DNA of 64,000 bases from Datnioides undecimradiatus (GCA_008933995.1 WARS01000036.1:20569285-20633284), one strand, 5' to 3'; positions 24,661-36,167 are shown, numbered from the stretch's first letter. Notes: a model not told the origin generated them from the letters alone. Program-made: numbers and translations.

Positions 24661-25087
24661 AGTTTACTTGGACTAAATCCCACATACACACCGTCCTGCT
24701 GCCCCACATACTCACTGCAGCACCAAATGTGGATTAATCCGCTGCTGGAGATAGTTCCCCAACAGATTCCTTCAGTTTTTCCAGAGTTTTCCATGTTTTT
24801 TGACTCATTTTTAACTATTTACTGACGGACTAACACATATTTGGTTTTGGTCTTTCCATGGGATTCGTTGAAAATAAGGAAAATGTAGATTAGGAGCAGA
24901 TTCATGCTTTAATATCAACAAACGGTGAATACATGAAACGACTGAAACACCTGTCAGTCAGTCTCACAGCCACTGAATCAGACGCAGCTTGAAATGAATT
25001 GCTGAGATGTGTTTTTGTTGTTTTTTGTCTCTTTTACAGTGTGTATGCCGTCCACACACAACAGATGTATCACACACTCGTCTCACA

Positions 25088-25089
<2 letters not shown>

Positions 25090-25118
<29 letters not shown>
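25090..25118. repeat. (CA)14 microsatellite, first arm of an inverted pair
   Basis: A perfect CA tract. A complementary GT tract of similar length lies 94 bp downstream at 25213-25239, so the two could pair as a hairpin. Confidence 0.95.
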
Positions 25119-25120
<2 letters not shown>

Positions 25121-25212
25121 TGCATGTGGAGATGAGCTAAGCCTTGCACCCTCATTTAGGCTGAGACAAGGTGATAATTAAAGTCACAGCCTTGGCTCTG
25201 CTTGCATCTGTG

Positions 25213-25239
25213 GTGTGTGTGTGTGTGTGTGTGTGTGTG
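25213..25239. repeat. (GT)13 microsatellite, second arm of an inverted pair
   Basis: A perfect GT tract followed by GAGGGAGACAAAGAGAGA purines. Confidence 0.95.
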
Positions 25240-25377
25240 AGGGAGACAAAGAGAGAAACATAAAAATGCTCATTAAATCACTTCAACATTCAGATCGTCT
25301 CAGTTGTGCTGTTTTTTCGTCTTCTGTGTGACAGCGTTTCTTTGTCACGACTGATTGCAGGGTGGTCAGCCGCCTGC

Positions 25378-25380
<3 letters not shown>

Positions 25381-25407
<27 letters not shown>
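25381..25407. repeat. (CGC)9 trinucleotide repeat
   Basis: Nine perfect CGC units, followed by CCG. Read in one frame it gives polyalanine within an open frame from 25355, but neighbouring residues are not recognisable. CGG/CCG repeats can form unusual structures and expand. Confidence 0.93.
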
Positions 25408-25408
<1 letters not shown>

Positions 25409-25563
25409 CGCTGCCATTCAGCACCTGACCCAAAACCTCTGACACAAACAGTATTATTCATTCAGTTCAGATGCTCTTTTCTCAAAACCAGCAGTTACTC
25501 TGACACATCCCTCCTGCTCTTTCATCACAGACAAAGTTATGGCTGCTCAGTCAAATATAGACC

Positions 25564-25606
25564 TATATATATATATTTTATACACACACACACACACACA
25601 CACACA
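25564..25606. repeat. Compound (TA)n-(CA)n microsatellite
   Basis: A short TA tract (about 25564-25576) is followed by TTTTA and (CA)12 at 25583-25606. Confidence 0.9.
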
Positions 25607-25639
25607 GTAAACACATTCTCACGGTGAGGAGGGATGTGA

Positions 25640-25905
25640 AAGGGAAGGTTATAGCGCAAATTTATTGCATTTTCCTCCCAAATGTGGAAGCAAAAGAAAG
25701 AAAGATTGAGGTGTGGGGTGCAGTAGATCTGTCATATCCCCTAAAGTGACATTTCAGCGCCCTGTGATGTATGATTTGATTACTATCACACATCTATGAC
25801 ATTTCACTAAGCTGAAAATCAATGGGGCTCAATGGAGAGGTTGTATCAGACATAAATCATCTCAGCCCCCCTTATCTTCCCCTCTATGTGACAATAGATG
25901 TAAAG
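25640..25905. promoter_or_regulatory. Candidate conserved non-coding element
   Basis: It contains GCGCAAATTTATTGCATT, GTATGATTTGATTAC, CACACATCTATGACATTTC and GAAAATCAATGGGGCTCAATGG, with CATAAATCATCTC beyond. Words for homeodomain/PBX-type factors (TGATTTGATTAC) are compact here. The block is bounded by a CA repeat and a purine tract. Confidence 0.38.
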
Positions 25906-26220
25906 AGAAGGAAAGATGCGGCGCTGATACTGGGAATAAAAGAGGAATATAAAAAACCGGGGGAATCGGAGAGGATGGCGATAAGGATAAGGTATGCAGA
26001 AAGCAAGAGCTGTAAAACTGAGAGAAGGGAGGAAGAGAGATGAGAGGAGATAAGCAGGAACAAAGATTAGCACAGCAGAGAGGAGGAGAGGAAGAGACAC
26101 GGAGTGTTAGAGAAAGAGGGGCGAGGAAAATGTAAGATTAAGTTAGCAGGATGAGAGGAGGAGATTAGAATAAAATGATGAAATAAAGAGGAAGATGAGG
26201 AGGATGGAGGGAGATATATC
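25906..26220. repeat. Purine-rich (GA) tract
   Basis: About 300 bp strongly biased to A and G on the plus strand, with AGAGGAGGAG and GAGAAAGAGG words. It gives long open minus-strand Leu/Ser/Pro frames (for example 25846-26100) that should not be read as genes. Capable of forming triplex DNA. Confidence 0.8.
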
Positions 26221-26819
26221 TGCAATAAAATGACGCATCAGTCGCAGATGTGTCGGGGCTCTGAGCACGCTGCTTCCTCCGGGGGTGAAAGGGCATCTTT
26301 AATCCCTCTGCTGGTGTCTGGAGCCTGGCATGCGTGTGCACACACAGATGCATGTTAGAAAACACACACACACACGTGCTGCAGAGGCAAGCAGCAGGAT
26401 TCAACACCGTGGCATCTGTATTTAAACCTGGGACTCCACGGTGATGCCAGCCGTGCGCTCGCCATGCTGCTGGAGCAACTGGGAAAGGATCGCTGTGTTG
26501 GGGGGGGGGGCAGCGTGACAGGCACAGAGCTCATTTTAGCCTCAGCAGCTGGCTGAGTTGCTCTGGTGGGAAGGAGCGTGGCGACTGCTCCAGCTCCTGC
26601 AGCTCGTGAAGTCGAACCAATGTGCAAAGATTTTAAAAAAGCATCTGTGCTGACGGAGACACAGTCCTGCATCCCAGAGAAGTTGAATCTGACTGCACAG
26701 TGTGATATCTGAAGGGTAACAGCCCAGTCACAGCAGCATCAGTGTCAACAGGAATGCAACAAAGTCTTGAAGCCTTGATAACTGGCTGTTAGCATGGAGA
26801 AAGTTCTTATTCTGCCTTT

Positions 26820-27320
26820 GCTAAGTCCTTATTTAATGAAACTATGAGCGCTCCGGTGAGCAAAATACCAGGGGAGGACTTAAATTCAGTGCCGCTGTCA
26901 TACTTATATATTCTCCCACTGTGGCTCAAAACAATATGTACGACACGCTCTCGCTGCAAAGCAAAGAAAATGAAAGTCACGCAGACGTGCGAGCGTGTTT
27001 ATTGGTCTGCCGGCGCAGTAATCCGTCATGTCACCACACTGGAGATTTTGGCGGCGGTGCGAAGTCGACTTCCATCGCCTCTGGCGTGGACACACACTTA
27101 TCTCTTTCCTGTGAATGACCTTCATCTGTGGTGCTGATAACTGGGATCGCCACACACATAAGACCCGGCATCAGTGCACGGTGCATCTATGCTGAGGCCT
27201 CTTTTAGGCTTTTATTAGGAGCTGCATGTTAATAACAGAGCGACTGATCGTTGCAGCTCAGGTTAAGAGCCAATAATCCTGCTTCAGTCATTTTTAAAGA
27301 GGAAAATGACAAACGAACGC
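26820..27320. promoter_or_regulatory. Candidate conserved non-coding element(s)
   Basis: About 500 bp of complex sequence: TTTAATGAAACTATGAGCG, CACTTATATATTCTCCC-like words, GTTTATTGGTCTGCC, GCAGTAATCCGTCATG, GGCTTTTATTAGGAGC, GAGCCAATAATCCTGC and AGAGGAAAATGAC. PBX/HOX-like and bicoid-like (TAATCC) words are repeated. Two opposing open frames cover 26844-27155 without known domains. Function is inferred. Confidence 0.35.
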
Positions 27321-27694
27321 CGGCTCCAGTTTCTTAAATGTGAGTATTTTCTGTCATTTCTGATAAAAAATGAAAAGTTTGGGGCTGTTGGTTGGAACAA
27401 ACAAACAATTTAGACTCAGATATGTGATGTTATAGTGCAAATAACTGGCAGATCAATGAAACCTCCCAGTCTTGACAGTGCTGAGCTTTGAGGGAACAGA
27501 CACACGTCCAAAAGAGTCCAACAGAAAGGAGAGTTACTATATTTGATGGGAGGTTGATATGAAACGACAGAATATAAGTTACTTTGCAGAAGGGCTGTCA
27601 TGTGGACTGAGTCTTAGACAGTCACAGGTGGATCACTGAATGGGCATCTGTTCATTTTTGGGAAAAGTCACTCATACAAATACAGAGAAAGGTA

Positions 27695-27785
27695 TAACCA
27701 CCACTAAGAGACGCAAAGGTATCACAAAGAGACGTTAAACAACTACAAAGAGACACAAAACTACCATAAAGACAAACAAAAGGTC
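27695..27785. repeat. Degenerate 'acaaagagac' minisatellite
   Basis: Units of roughly 21-25 bp containing CACTAAGAGACGCAAAG, CACAAAGAGACGTTAAAC, TACAAAGAGACACAAAAC and CCATAAAGACAAACAAAAG are repeated about four times. This pattern (ACAAAGAGACACAAAA) is a familiar minisatellite in perch-like fishes. Confidence 0.75.
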
Positions 27786-27991
27786 TGCACACGGGCACCA
27801 TATCGCTTTAATTTCAGTGTCTGTTGCTTGATAATAAATATCAGATTAACAGATTAAATAACACAGAGCAAAACCAAGGCTCCTTCCAAACTATCCGCTG
27901 CCATTGACCAAACTAGCTTACAGCCACAATCCACCAAGTTAGCTTGACTGTGACTTGACTTTAAGCAGGTTAAGTAGACTTGGCAAGCTAG

Positions 27992-28119
27992 CATATAGCT
28001 AGCATCTAGCTATCCAAGCATATAGCTAGCTATCCAAGCATATAGCTAGCATCTAGCTATCCAAGCATATAGCTAGCATCTAGGTATCCAAGCATATAGC
28101 TAGCATCTAGCTTGCCAAG
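27992..28119. repeat. 27-bp minisatellite, five units
   Basis: Unit CATATAGCTAGCATCTAGCT plus ATCCAAG. Copies lie at 27992-28018, 28019-28038 (a 20-bp copy lacking seven bases), 28039-28065, 28066-28092 and 28093-28119. The copies are almost identical, and the TAGCTAGC core is palindromic. Near-identity suggests recent duplication. Confidence 0.95.
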
Positions 28120-28714
28120 TGTGCTCAACTCAACAACCCTAGTATAAGCAGTTGGCGCCTGTTGACATGTGACTCTGTGTGCTAGCTGTCAGCTAACCGT
28201 CAGCTTAGTGTTTACGGCCCTGACAGAATTAACTCAGTCGGCTGAGAGGAAGAAGCTGCGGTGTGAGGAAGAGACTCAAAGTTTTCTTCCCGTGAACTTT
28301 CCTTAAAAAGTAAAAGTCTGCCAAGATCAGCAACGTTGCACCATCGACGAAACAGTTCAGGGTTCACAAAGAAACCAGCATCGATTTTTAAAATGTCAAT
28401 CACACACAGTGTTTGCTTTTTCATATCAGTATTACTACTCTGCCTTTGCTCATAACATCTTCCCGCCCAGGTCGGATAGCGTATTGTGTCGAGCAATCAA
28501 AGAAAACTTTCACAGTCACTTCTTAAACTGCTGCGACGACAACAATGAAACTTGTGACTCATAACCTCTCCTCCAGTTCCTTGTCCTTTTCAAAGTTGAG
28601 TGATTCATTTTCGGGGAGAACATGATCACACTTTTCTGTGCACTGACTTTTGATATTTTCCAAAGACAGCACTTTTTCTTTTTTTCCTTTTTTTAAAAAA
28701 ACCTCCTCTCTCAC

Positions 28715-28718
<4 letters not shown>
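28120..28718. other. Gene-free stretch
   Basis: Unique sequence with further CTAGC and CAGCTAACCGTCAGC words just after the minisatellite, then a T-rich tract with A7 at about 28674-28702. No gene recognised. Confidence 0.4.
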
Positions 28719-28756
<38 letters not shown>

Positions 28757-28784
28757 AACACACACACACATCCACACACACACA
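28719..28784. repeat. (CA)n microsatellite, long, interrupted
   Basis: A 66-bp CA tract with AA and TC interruptions. It is the longest CA/TG array in the window apart from small breaks. Confidence 0.95.
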
Positions 28785-28938
28785 GGAATAAAAAGACCAA
28801 AAACAAGAGGCTGTGCTCGGGGCCTCGTGCATGCGAACACAAAGGTCAGGTGTAATTTGCACAGCTGTGATATCTCCTCAATTAACTGCTGATGATGATA
28901 ATGAGCCCCCCCCCGCCCCGCCTCGCCACCAGCACCAA

Positions 28939-28958
28939 CACACACACACACACACACA
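28939..28958. repeat. (CA)10 microsatellite
   Basis: A perfect CA tract following CACCAGCACCAA. A C-rich run precedes it at about 28905-28920. Confidence 0.92.
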
Positions 28959-30869
28959 GTACACAGCCAACAGCAAGGTGCACGATGAACACATTAACCA
29001 AACAAAGCTGCCCTCATCCCCTTCACTGTGTCTCCCAGATATAAAACTCTCTGCAGGCTCAGACATGAATATGGAGGTCAGCGCGGATCGAAGTGGATCA
29101 GCAACAGACCATCGCAGCAGGTATGTTGAACATGAGTGGGCTTTCCATCAATACGTCCTCTACTGGAGTCTTTTTAATCAATGCAATAATCATAACTTTG
29201 CAAGATTTAATGCTAAAAGATGCATCTTCCAGAAGAAACACTGAGCGTGCCAAATATCAGACACACTTGAGCCTAAAAACACAACGAATAAGCTGCACGA
29301 TGAGCGTTGGGACCAGTGTTTTGGCAAGCTCCGTCTCTGCTGAATCGAGCAGCAATCTCTCTGTTGCTGACTTTAAGCTTCCATCACTTTGTGCAAGGGT
29401 CAAGCCAAAAGCGCAGTTTCCTGTATGAATCGATATTAACGCAATGCATTATAAAAAAAATAAAATAAAATAAAAATTAATGTGCAGGACTGGAAGTTCA
29501 AAAACGAAGAAAACTGAGGTTCGGCGGTTTTCGGAGCCCTGACGGTCGAAGTTTGGAGAGAGAGCCAGAGTCTGAGATCCTGAGAAGGAGTGGAGTCAAT
29601 AAAGAGCCGTGGAGGCAGACACGAGGAGATCAATACGAGAGCTCTGCTTGACACACATCAGGAAGCACAAACCCAGTACATTAACCCAAGCCTTAATGTT
29701 AGCCATTTAAAATTCATTCTGACTACCAGGAGGGTCGTGAATGACAGAACTGAGCAAACTGCACATTGAGAGTGACGTGTGAGGCGATAAAGACGTGTGA
29801 CTCATCCACACGTGGGCAGCGACCATTATTAATATCAGAAGATGAGGATCCTGCCTCATTGTTGCAGGTGTTGGTTTTAACAAGGAAAGAGCGCCTTGTG
29901 GGAGCATCATAAACCCGGTTTATTGGATACTGGATAAGAGGTTGGACTATTTAAAACTCTGATGTAGTCAGAGAGAGTCCAAATAGAAATGGCTGACAGG
30001 AAGGTCGTCGCTATCTGCACCTATAACCACAGCTGCGTGAACCATTGACTGAGTAGTCTCAATAACACAAGACTTATTATGTTTTATTCTAGTAGTTCCA
30101 GTTGCAGCAGCAGGTAAACTATTACAGTTTAAGGCCTGTACGGTGTCTGTACAGCAGAGCAGAGCTGACAGGGCGCTGGGATGAAGCGCCTGAGCTTTCT
30201 GTGTTAGCTTAAACGCTGTGGTCAGTGACGAAGCAGGTGCAAACATTGCCTTTCTACTGTTTCTACTTCTTGCTGTAGTTGTATTTCAACTTCAGCTGGT
30301 TCACTCTCTCCACCTAACCCCAACCTCTGCCCTCTCACGCACAGAGGGGAGGATAGAAAGGATAACACAACCGTTAATGACGGCAGGAAGCCGGAACAAG
30401 CTTCTCTTCCATTTTCTTGGTTACTCCGAGCCCCACCCTATCTAATGTTTTTACGATTGCCAGCACCGGCACTTCTCTGGAAAGTTCAGTTATTTTTAAC
30501 TTTAAATGCTCGGAGCACTCAGAGAAAAGGTGCTACACCATCTTCTGTCAAAGTGGCTGCATGCTGCTGCTTCCTCATGGGGTACAATTGAAGAGTAAAT
30601 GCTATGTGGTCAGGGAGCAGTCAATAGGGGACGGAAAAACCAGGAAATTCGCTAAAAGACCCAAGTGAAATCATGCAAACCCTTAAAAAAGAACAGATAA
30701 AACACAGAAAAAGTCCGTCCCTTTACAGCTGTGATGTGACTGGCTCTGTCACACGGTGATGTAAGACTCCTTCAGTTCCCACCGCTCCCACAGGGGCACT
30801 TCAGCTGCGATGCCGTCCAGGCTTTGAGACGTTTTCCACATTATCGTGGAAAAACAGGCGGGAATATCC
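28959..30869. other. Gene-free stretch
   Basis: Unique sequence. An A-rich (AAATA)n-like stretch lies at 29452-29480. Opposing frames at 28813-29428 and 29436-29910 show no known domain. Nothing else recognised. Confidence 0.4.
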
Positions 30870-31110
30870 GAGCTGCACTGACCTTTGTGGGCACGGCCGA
30901 TGGCGCCGTTTGGCAAAGCGTTACTGAGAGTTTGAAGAGGCCCCTTGTTTTGCTTCTATGCCATTTAATCTGTCGGCCATCATCGTTCTTTGTTCTTCTA
31001 GTTGCATTTATCCACAAACCTTCATCTCGTGCACCTGCCCAATGTGACTTTACCCCAAAGCCTGCAAATAGCAATGCAACCCAACATTCACGCAGATATA
31101 CACTCACGTA
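30870..31110. promoter_or_regulatory. Candidate conserved non-coding element
   Basis: Complex block with GCATGGCC-like and CGCCGTTTGGCAAAGCG words, CTATGCCATTTAATCTGTCG, GGCCATCATCG and TTGCATTTATCC. Opposing open frames (30824-31123 plus, 30841-31107 minus) cover the same DNA and neither resembles a known protein. Confidence 0.3.
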
Positions 31111-31299
31111 CCATGTGACCTAATCAGTACCCAGAATAGAGCACAGTGCAGCAGAGGAGCGAATGATTTCAAACACCTTTCCTTCGGTTTCATTCCCTAG
31201 TTTTGTCTGTTGATAACATAAATGCTCCATTCAGCAGATTAGCAACTTCACTTTGCAGGATATCGTCTTTCTTTTATTGCATTACTGTAATCCTGACAC

Positions 31300-31675
31300 A
31301 TGTAATCCATTACTCTGTTTCCCTAATCAGATGAGATCACGGTAATAGGAGTACAATATGAATCAGATGACGAAGGCGATGCACATGCTCAGTCTCCTGC
31401 TGTAGTACGCAGCAGCTCCGACAGACTGGGAGCAGTGGAGTCGGTTATTTATCGACCTGTTTGAGACTTTAACTTATTTTTCACAATATGTACGGACACC
31501 GGTAAGTGATTGGTTAAGTGGCTGAGCGGGTCTCCTCATAATGGCCTTTATCTGAGTGAATAAACCATAGGTACAAGCCATTACTGCACGCCGGATTAGG
31601 TTCTCCCAATGCACATAGATGGGTATCGCGGAAACCTGATAGGCATGCAGTACCCCCTGGTATTTGTATGGTTTT
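31300..31675. promoter_or_regulatory. Candidate conserved non-coding element
   Basis: It contains CCTAATCAGATGAGATCACG, CGGTAATAGG, CGGTTATTTATCGACC, GTGATTGGTTAAGTGG, CATAATGGCC and GTGAATAAACC, then CGGATTAGG. Near 31649-31664 an ACCAGGGGGTACTG-like word reads on the minus strand and partly resembles a CTCF core. Texture and word density suggest a regulatory block. Confidence 0.33.
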
Positions 31676-31688
31676 CATTTACTCTGTC

Positions 31689-31703
31689 ACACACACACAC
31701 ACA
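31689..31703. repeat. Short (CA)7 tract
   Basis: A short CA run just after the preceding candidate regulatory block. Confidence 0.8.
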
Positions 31704-33169
31704 GTCTATGTAATAACATTAAGACTCCAAGAAGCAGTATTTAAGTATAAAGGTTTGGTTGTATGTGTTCATACTGGTGTGATAAGCGCATTTCTGATTT
31801 ATTATTGATAATCATGACAGGCAAGTGTTGCCTCTGACCCAATGCATGCTGGGATTAATTCCTACCCCCTGTAATTTCACACAGAACGATTGTTTGTTGC
31901 TTTTGATAACAACAGCAACGCAGGTTCAGGATCTGTCTAAAAACCAGGTGAGGGTCACTCCCGGAGATCGCTGCGGACGCACAAATGCCCAAAACACGAT
32001 TTATAACAAATGTGAGAGCAGACGAGCCTGGCAGAGACACAACAGTGCATCAGTCCCAACAGCAGCAGTTCACAACAACCCACTCAGTACGCGCCGCATG
32101 AACGCCAGACAGCTTCTTCTCAGAATGCTTTGCTTGGTGAGAGCGGCGTGGAAACGGGGAAGTTTCATTGGTGCTACACGCAGTCGGTTCCTCCGACTCA
32201 ACGCCACTTCTCTAAACTTTACTCTGCTGCACGGGTGTCTGTCTCAGCAAATGTCAGCGCAGATGAACACGCAGGGAGACGTTATTATTGTTACTCGCTT
32301 CGCTTTATTTTCCGTCTGTGGACACACTGAGAGGAAGCGTTGCATCTTTAATAGACTGGCAGCGTTTTTATTGTTTTTATCTCACAAATGTCAGCGACAA
32401 GTGTGTGTGTGTGTGTGTGTGTGTGTCGTTTGCTGTATGAGTTTACTTTTTGACTTTCAGTTTGGGCGTACCTGTGTTTGCTAACCCTGCTAGCATCACC
32501 TGACGGCACAGCATCACTGATGTTACCACACCTGTCAGCAGCGTAACCTCATTAACTGACTGGTGATCGGCAAATAATCATTTCGTGCATGTGTCGTGCT
32601 ACATTTAAGAGCGTTTAAGAGCACCTCTACAGACTCGTTTTAAGTAAGACTCCCTGTTTTTCAACATAAGCAGGAACAAATCGGCGTGGGTTTGAAAGCC
32701 ACAGACGCAGAAGTCGGAAGGAATTGTGACGGATAAATGCGCTGCTGCCCTTTTGATGGCATTTGTTAAGAATCGTATAAAAGAAATATATAATTTTCTT
32801 ATCCTTTAATGTGGGGTGACCTTGCCGGAGCAACGATATCATTTTACAAAAAGCGGAATCGAGCAATTAAATCAGGAAAAAAAGAAAACTTGGCAGTTAA
32901 ATAGCGGAGGAGCTAATGTATTGTTGCGCCGTCCATTTCCTTTATTGATATTACTCAACTCGACTCAATACACCATGTCTAATGCTGCTACCACTCAGCT
33001 AGACTATGTTCTATTACATTACTGGTGGCTAATTATCAAAGCTATATGACTGCATGCTTTAAATGATTTTTGGCCCTGGGTCTTTATGCTGCAGAGACAG
33101 TATTATTATAAAAAACACACTCAAGGTTGTTGGCATGGTTACTGCTGAGTGTACTCTTATCATAGATCT
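31704..33169. other. Gene-free stretch with long chance frame
   Basis: A plus-strand open frame of about 219 codons (31825-32484) starts at a non-ATG codon and ends within a GT repeat. Its sequence shows no domain, signal or repeat structure I recognise. The rest is AT-rich unique sequence. Confidence 0.4.
32401..32426. repeat. (GT)13 microsatellite
   Basis: A perfect 26-bp GT tract. Confidence 0.95.
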
Positions 33170-33480
33170 TATGATTAGTCACGTCTTCCATTAGCTTTCT
33201 GCACCAACCTCTCCCTCTTGAGCTCTCGTTCTCTCTGGGCAGGATGTTATGAGCAAGGCCGACTTGATAAGGGCAACATGTCCCCAAGCCTAAAAGAAAA
33301 AAGAAGTCCTGTCATGTCATTTACCATCTGTCCCTCTCTGGGCCACAACCAACAACCCCCTCAGCATCCATCCTCTGCCTTCCCCAGGCCCCGGGACCAG
33401 GCCTTCTCGCTGGTCTTGATGAATCACACCGCTCCCCTTCCAACCTTCTGGTCCCTGGAGGTCCTCGACACCCCTGTCGC
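33170..33480. promoter_or_regulatory. Candidate conserved non-coding element (weak)
   Basis: Contains TCATAGATCTTATGATTAGTC (shown here as overlapping words TCATAGATC and TTATGATTAGTC), GGATGTTATGAGC and a long C/T-rich part with CAGGCCTTCTCGC. Open frames on both strands, no known domain. Confidence 0.22.
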
Positions 33481-33625
33481 CTCATTCCCATTCCTCCCTC
33501 TGCTCTCCCTTGTTCCCTCTCTGTCCCCATCTCCCTCCTCTCCTTTGCCTCTCATCCACCCCTTTTTCCCCTTGCTCTGCCCCTCCACCTCCCTCCTCCT
33601 CCTCCTCCTCCTCGTCTCCCCAGGG
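33481..33625. repeat. Pyrimidine tract with (CTC)n
   Basis: C/T-rich sequence ending in seven to eight CTC units (about 33592-33614). On the minus strand it reads as Glu/Gly-rich frames, which are artefacts. Confidence 0.85.
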
Positions 33626-33755
33626 CTCGGCAGGGCTGGCATCCACCCAGAGTCCCTCCATTTCCTCCACATCTGATATAATCAGGACAGAAAAGAGCTG
33701 AGAACATTCTTTTCCCATGATTCTTAAGTGGCACCAGGGGCACTCTGGGCCCGGC

Positions 33756-33781
33756 CGGCTGGCTGGCTGGCTGGCTGGCTG
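33756..33781. repeat. (GGCT)6 tetranucleotide repeat
   Basis: About six GGCT units within a wider GGC/TGGC/CTGGCT-rich stretch (33750-33820), followed by an A-rich (CAAAAAA)n stretch at about 33826-33850. Confidence 0.9.
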
Positions 33782-33850
33782 GCCAACTGGCTGCTTGAAT
33801 GACTGGGTGACTGGCTGGCCCTGGAAAAAAAACAAAAAACAAAAAACAAG

Positions 33851-35220
33851 CGAGAGACCTGAAGCGCATAACTTAGCCGGATTAGCCGGCGGCTTCCCCA
33901 CTTTGCTCGCACCAAAACACTTGATATGATTGCAGCACTGGTGTGTTTCTAAATGTCCTCTGACAGCAGACGTTCGCTTAATGTGTCACAGCGTTCCTCT
34001 GCACAGGCGCATGCTGTAACCTTCTTCCTTGCACTATACTTTGACCGAATAACGGCGTTATCGCGGTTCTTTTCACCACATTGCATTCATGCTTCAGTTC
34101 AGAGACGCACTGATGATGCTTTTGTCGGTCGATACGCTGACTCTCTGTTTTGTTTTTGTTGCAGCTTCAGTTGTGGTGCTGATTGTTGGCTCATATGTTT
34201 TGCATCAGAGTGGATCCATGTCATTGATTGCACCGATCATTGGTGCCGTCATCAGCTCTAAAGCGCTCCCAGAACCCCCCCGGCATCATATTTATCCCGA
34301 ATATCAGCCAGTTTCCCCATTTCTGGCCCTGCAATTGTGACATTTCTACTTCAATTCAAACATCTTCAGTTTCCTTTGGATGATATTTGACTTTCTGTAG
34401 GTGGGAACTCCTCTTCTCTGCTCAGCCGTGGTGCCTGTTGTGTCACACTGAGTTATTCATCTGCTCTCAGGCTGCTGTCTCTACAGAGAATATCAAAGAC
34501 GTTGCTTCATCTGAAGAACGATGGTGGGAGAGTCTGTAATCTATTTCATGTAGTCAGCTCGAGTGCAAAGCTTTACTTCGCTTTGGTTGCGTGTCTTCTG
34601 CCGCGCTGCTGCTCCACCTCCAGGCCAGCATCCACCTGCGGGCTCGGCGTCTACCTGTTGCTGAGTCTGATGCCAAATGTTGCTGTAACTCTGTCCAAAC
34701 TCTGCACGTCTGACAGAAAAGGAGCCATAAAGCTTTCCTGATCTGAACAAGAGGCAGGCTGAGGGCTCACTGCTGAACACGTCCTTCTGGTATCGTGCTT
34801 CTCACCAACTTTTGGCTACAGATCAGCTAACGTTAGCATTGCGGTTCATCCTGAAGGTGTTCATACCATTTCTTTGCAGACCTCGCTTCGAGCGTGGGAC
34901 TGTAAACATCTTGAAACACTTTTTTTCTTCTCCATACACTTTTCATCCTGTGGGGACTCTTTTTGACATTTCTTCTTCACCCTAACTGTCTATAAAAACT
35001 AACCAATCAGAGGCGGAGTAGGGGCGGATCTTTATGGTTAAGATTACACTCTTGAATCAGAGCAGGGCCTACCCCAAACTGCAGCCTCAAACCAACGGTA
35101 TTTGGACCGGGGTGTCCATACATTTTTGGCCAGATGCTGCAGACATAATTACTGTTGCATGAGCGCGGTGAAGTCTCAGGAATCTTCTCCACTGATGTGC
35201 TGAGCATCTGAAGAACTGCT
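33851..35220. other. Gene-free stretch
   Basis: Unique sequence. At 34970-35180 there are mixed words and a chance minus frame. No repeat family or gene recognised. Confidence 0.4.
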
Positions 35221-35361
35221 GCATGCGCCGCTGCGGTGCTGCACGGCCCCCAGTCGCGTGCTGTGCCGTCCCGTGCCTGCCACTGGTGCGTTCTCCTGAG
35301 CAGCGCTGTGCAGTGAAGTGTGCTGTGCCCTGCTGTGCTGAGCTGTGCTGAGCTGTGCTAC
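35221..35361. repeat. Degenerate GTGCTG-rich minisatellite
   Basis: Repeated GTGCTG and GCTGTGC words, becoming a clear ten-base tandem GAGCTGTGCT at about 35339-35360. Simple diverging tandem array. Confidence 0.75.
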
Positions 35362-36124
35362 ACTCGACTTTCGCCTCCCTTCCTCTCGCTCGTCTGACAG
35401 TTTTGTTGTACTCAGGGAGATCGCAGCATTAGAAGGAATTACCAGCTAGCTGCGTTCCCATGACAACAAGATACTGTTAGCGTCAGGCAGAATCAGAATC
35501 AAGCCTCGGGTTGGGATCTAAAAAAGGACCTCCTCCGTTGCCCCATCCCCGCCATCCCCTTCTGTTTTGCCCCCCAAGGAGCTTTCTACTCCCCCTGTCC
35601 CTCCTTTCTCTCTCAGCCTGTCTCATCTCTCTGCTGCGGCTGCTGCTGACAGAACCTGTTCACAGAGAGGAGCATTTTGGATTTCTCCTTTCAGTCCCTG
35701 CACACACACAAACACACCATTCACAACGTACAGCAGTCTGTCATAGAGGAAACGCTTTGAAGCCAAATCTTTCAGGGAAACTCCTTTAAAGCCCCGTGCG
35801 AGATGGACAAGGAGACAGTCGGAGAAAAGGAGACACGGAGAAGGAAGAGGGCGGAGGTGGAGGGGGGGAAAATGGTGGCCGAGGAATAAAGATGAGGAGG
35901 GAGGTGAGGCAAGGGCTGGGCTTAGGGTGGCACTGACCCAGGACATCAGCCACAGTGACAGCAGGGACAGAAGAGGTGCCAGGCTCTGCTCGCCGGAGTG
36001 ACTGACAATAAACCCAGGTCCTATTCAGAGCCGGACTGCATGGGGTACAGCAGGGATGTGTGCTCGCATCGCAGGGGGAGGGGAGGGCGGAGGACTGAAC
36101 TATTTGATTTTGTGCAGATTTATG

Positions 36125-36126
<2 letters not shown>
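35362..36126. other. Gene-free stretch with C/T- and G/A-rich parts
   Basis: C/T-rich at 35521-35640 and G/A-rich at 35800-35910; opposing biases lie about 200 bp apart. Between them are unique words only. Confidence 0.4.

Positions 36127-36167
<41 letters not shown>
36127..36167. repeat. (TG)20 microsatellite
   Basis: A perfect 41-bp TG tract. Confidence 0.96.

Noticed and set aside
27695-28119. CRISPR-like array
   Set aside because: Units are head-to-tail without unique spacers; these are minisatellites in a vertebrate genome.
31825-32484. Longest open frame (about 219 codons, plus)
   Set aside because: Starts at a non-ATG codon, ends in a Cys-Val run from a GT repeat, and shows no domain or conserved motif.
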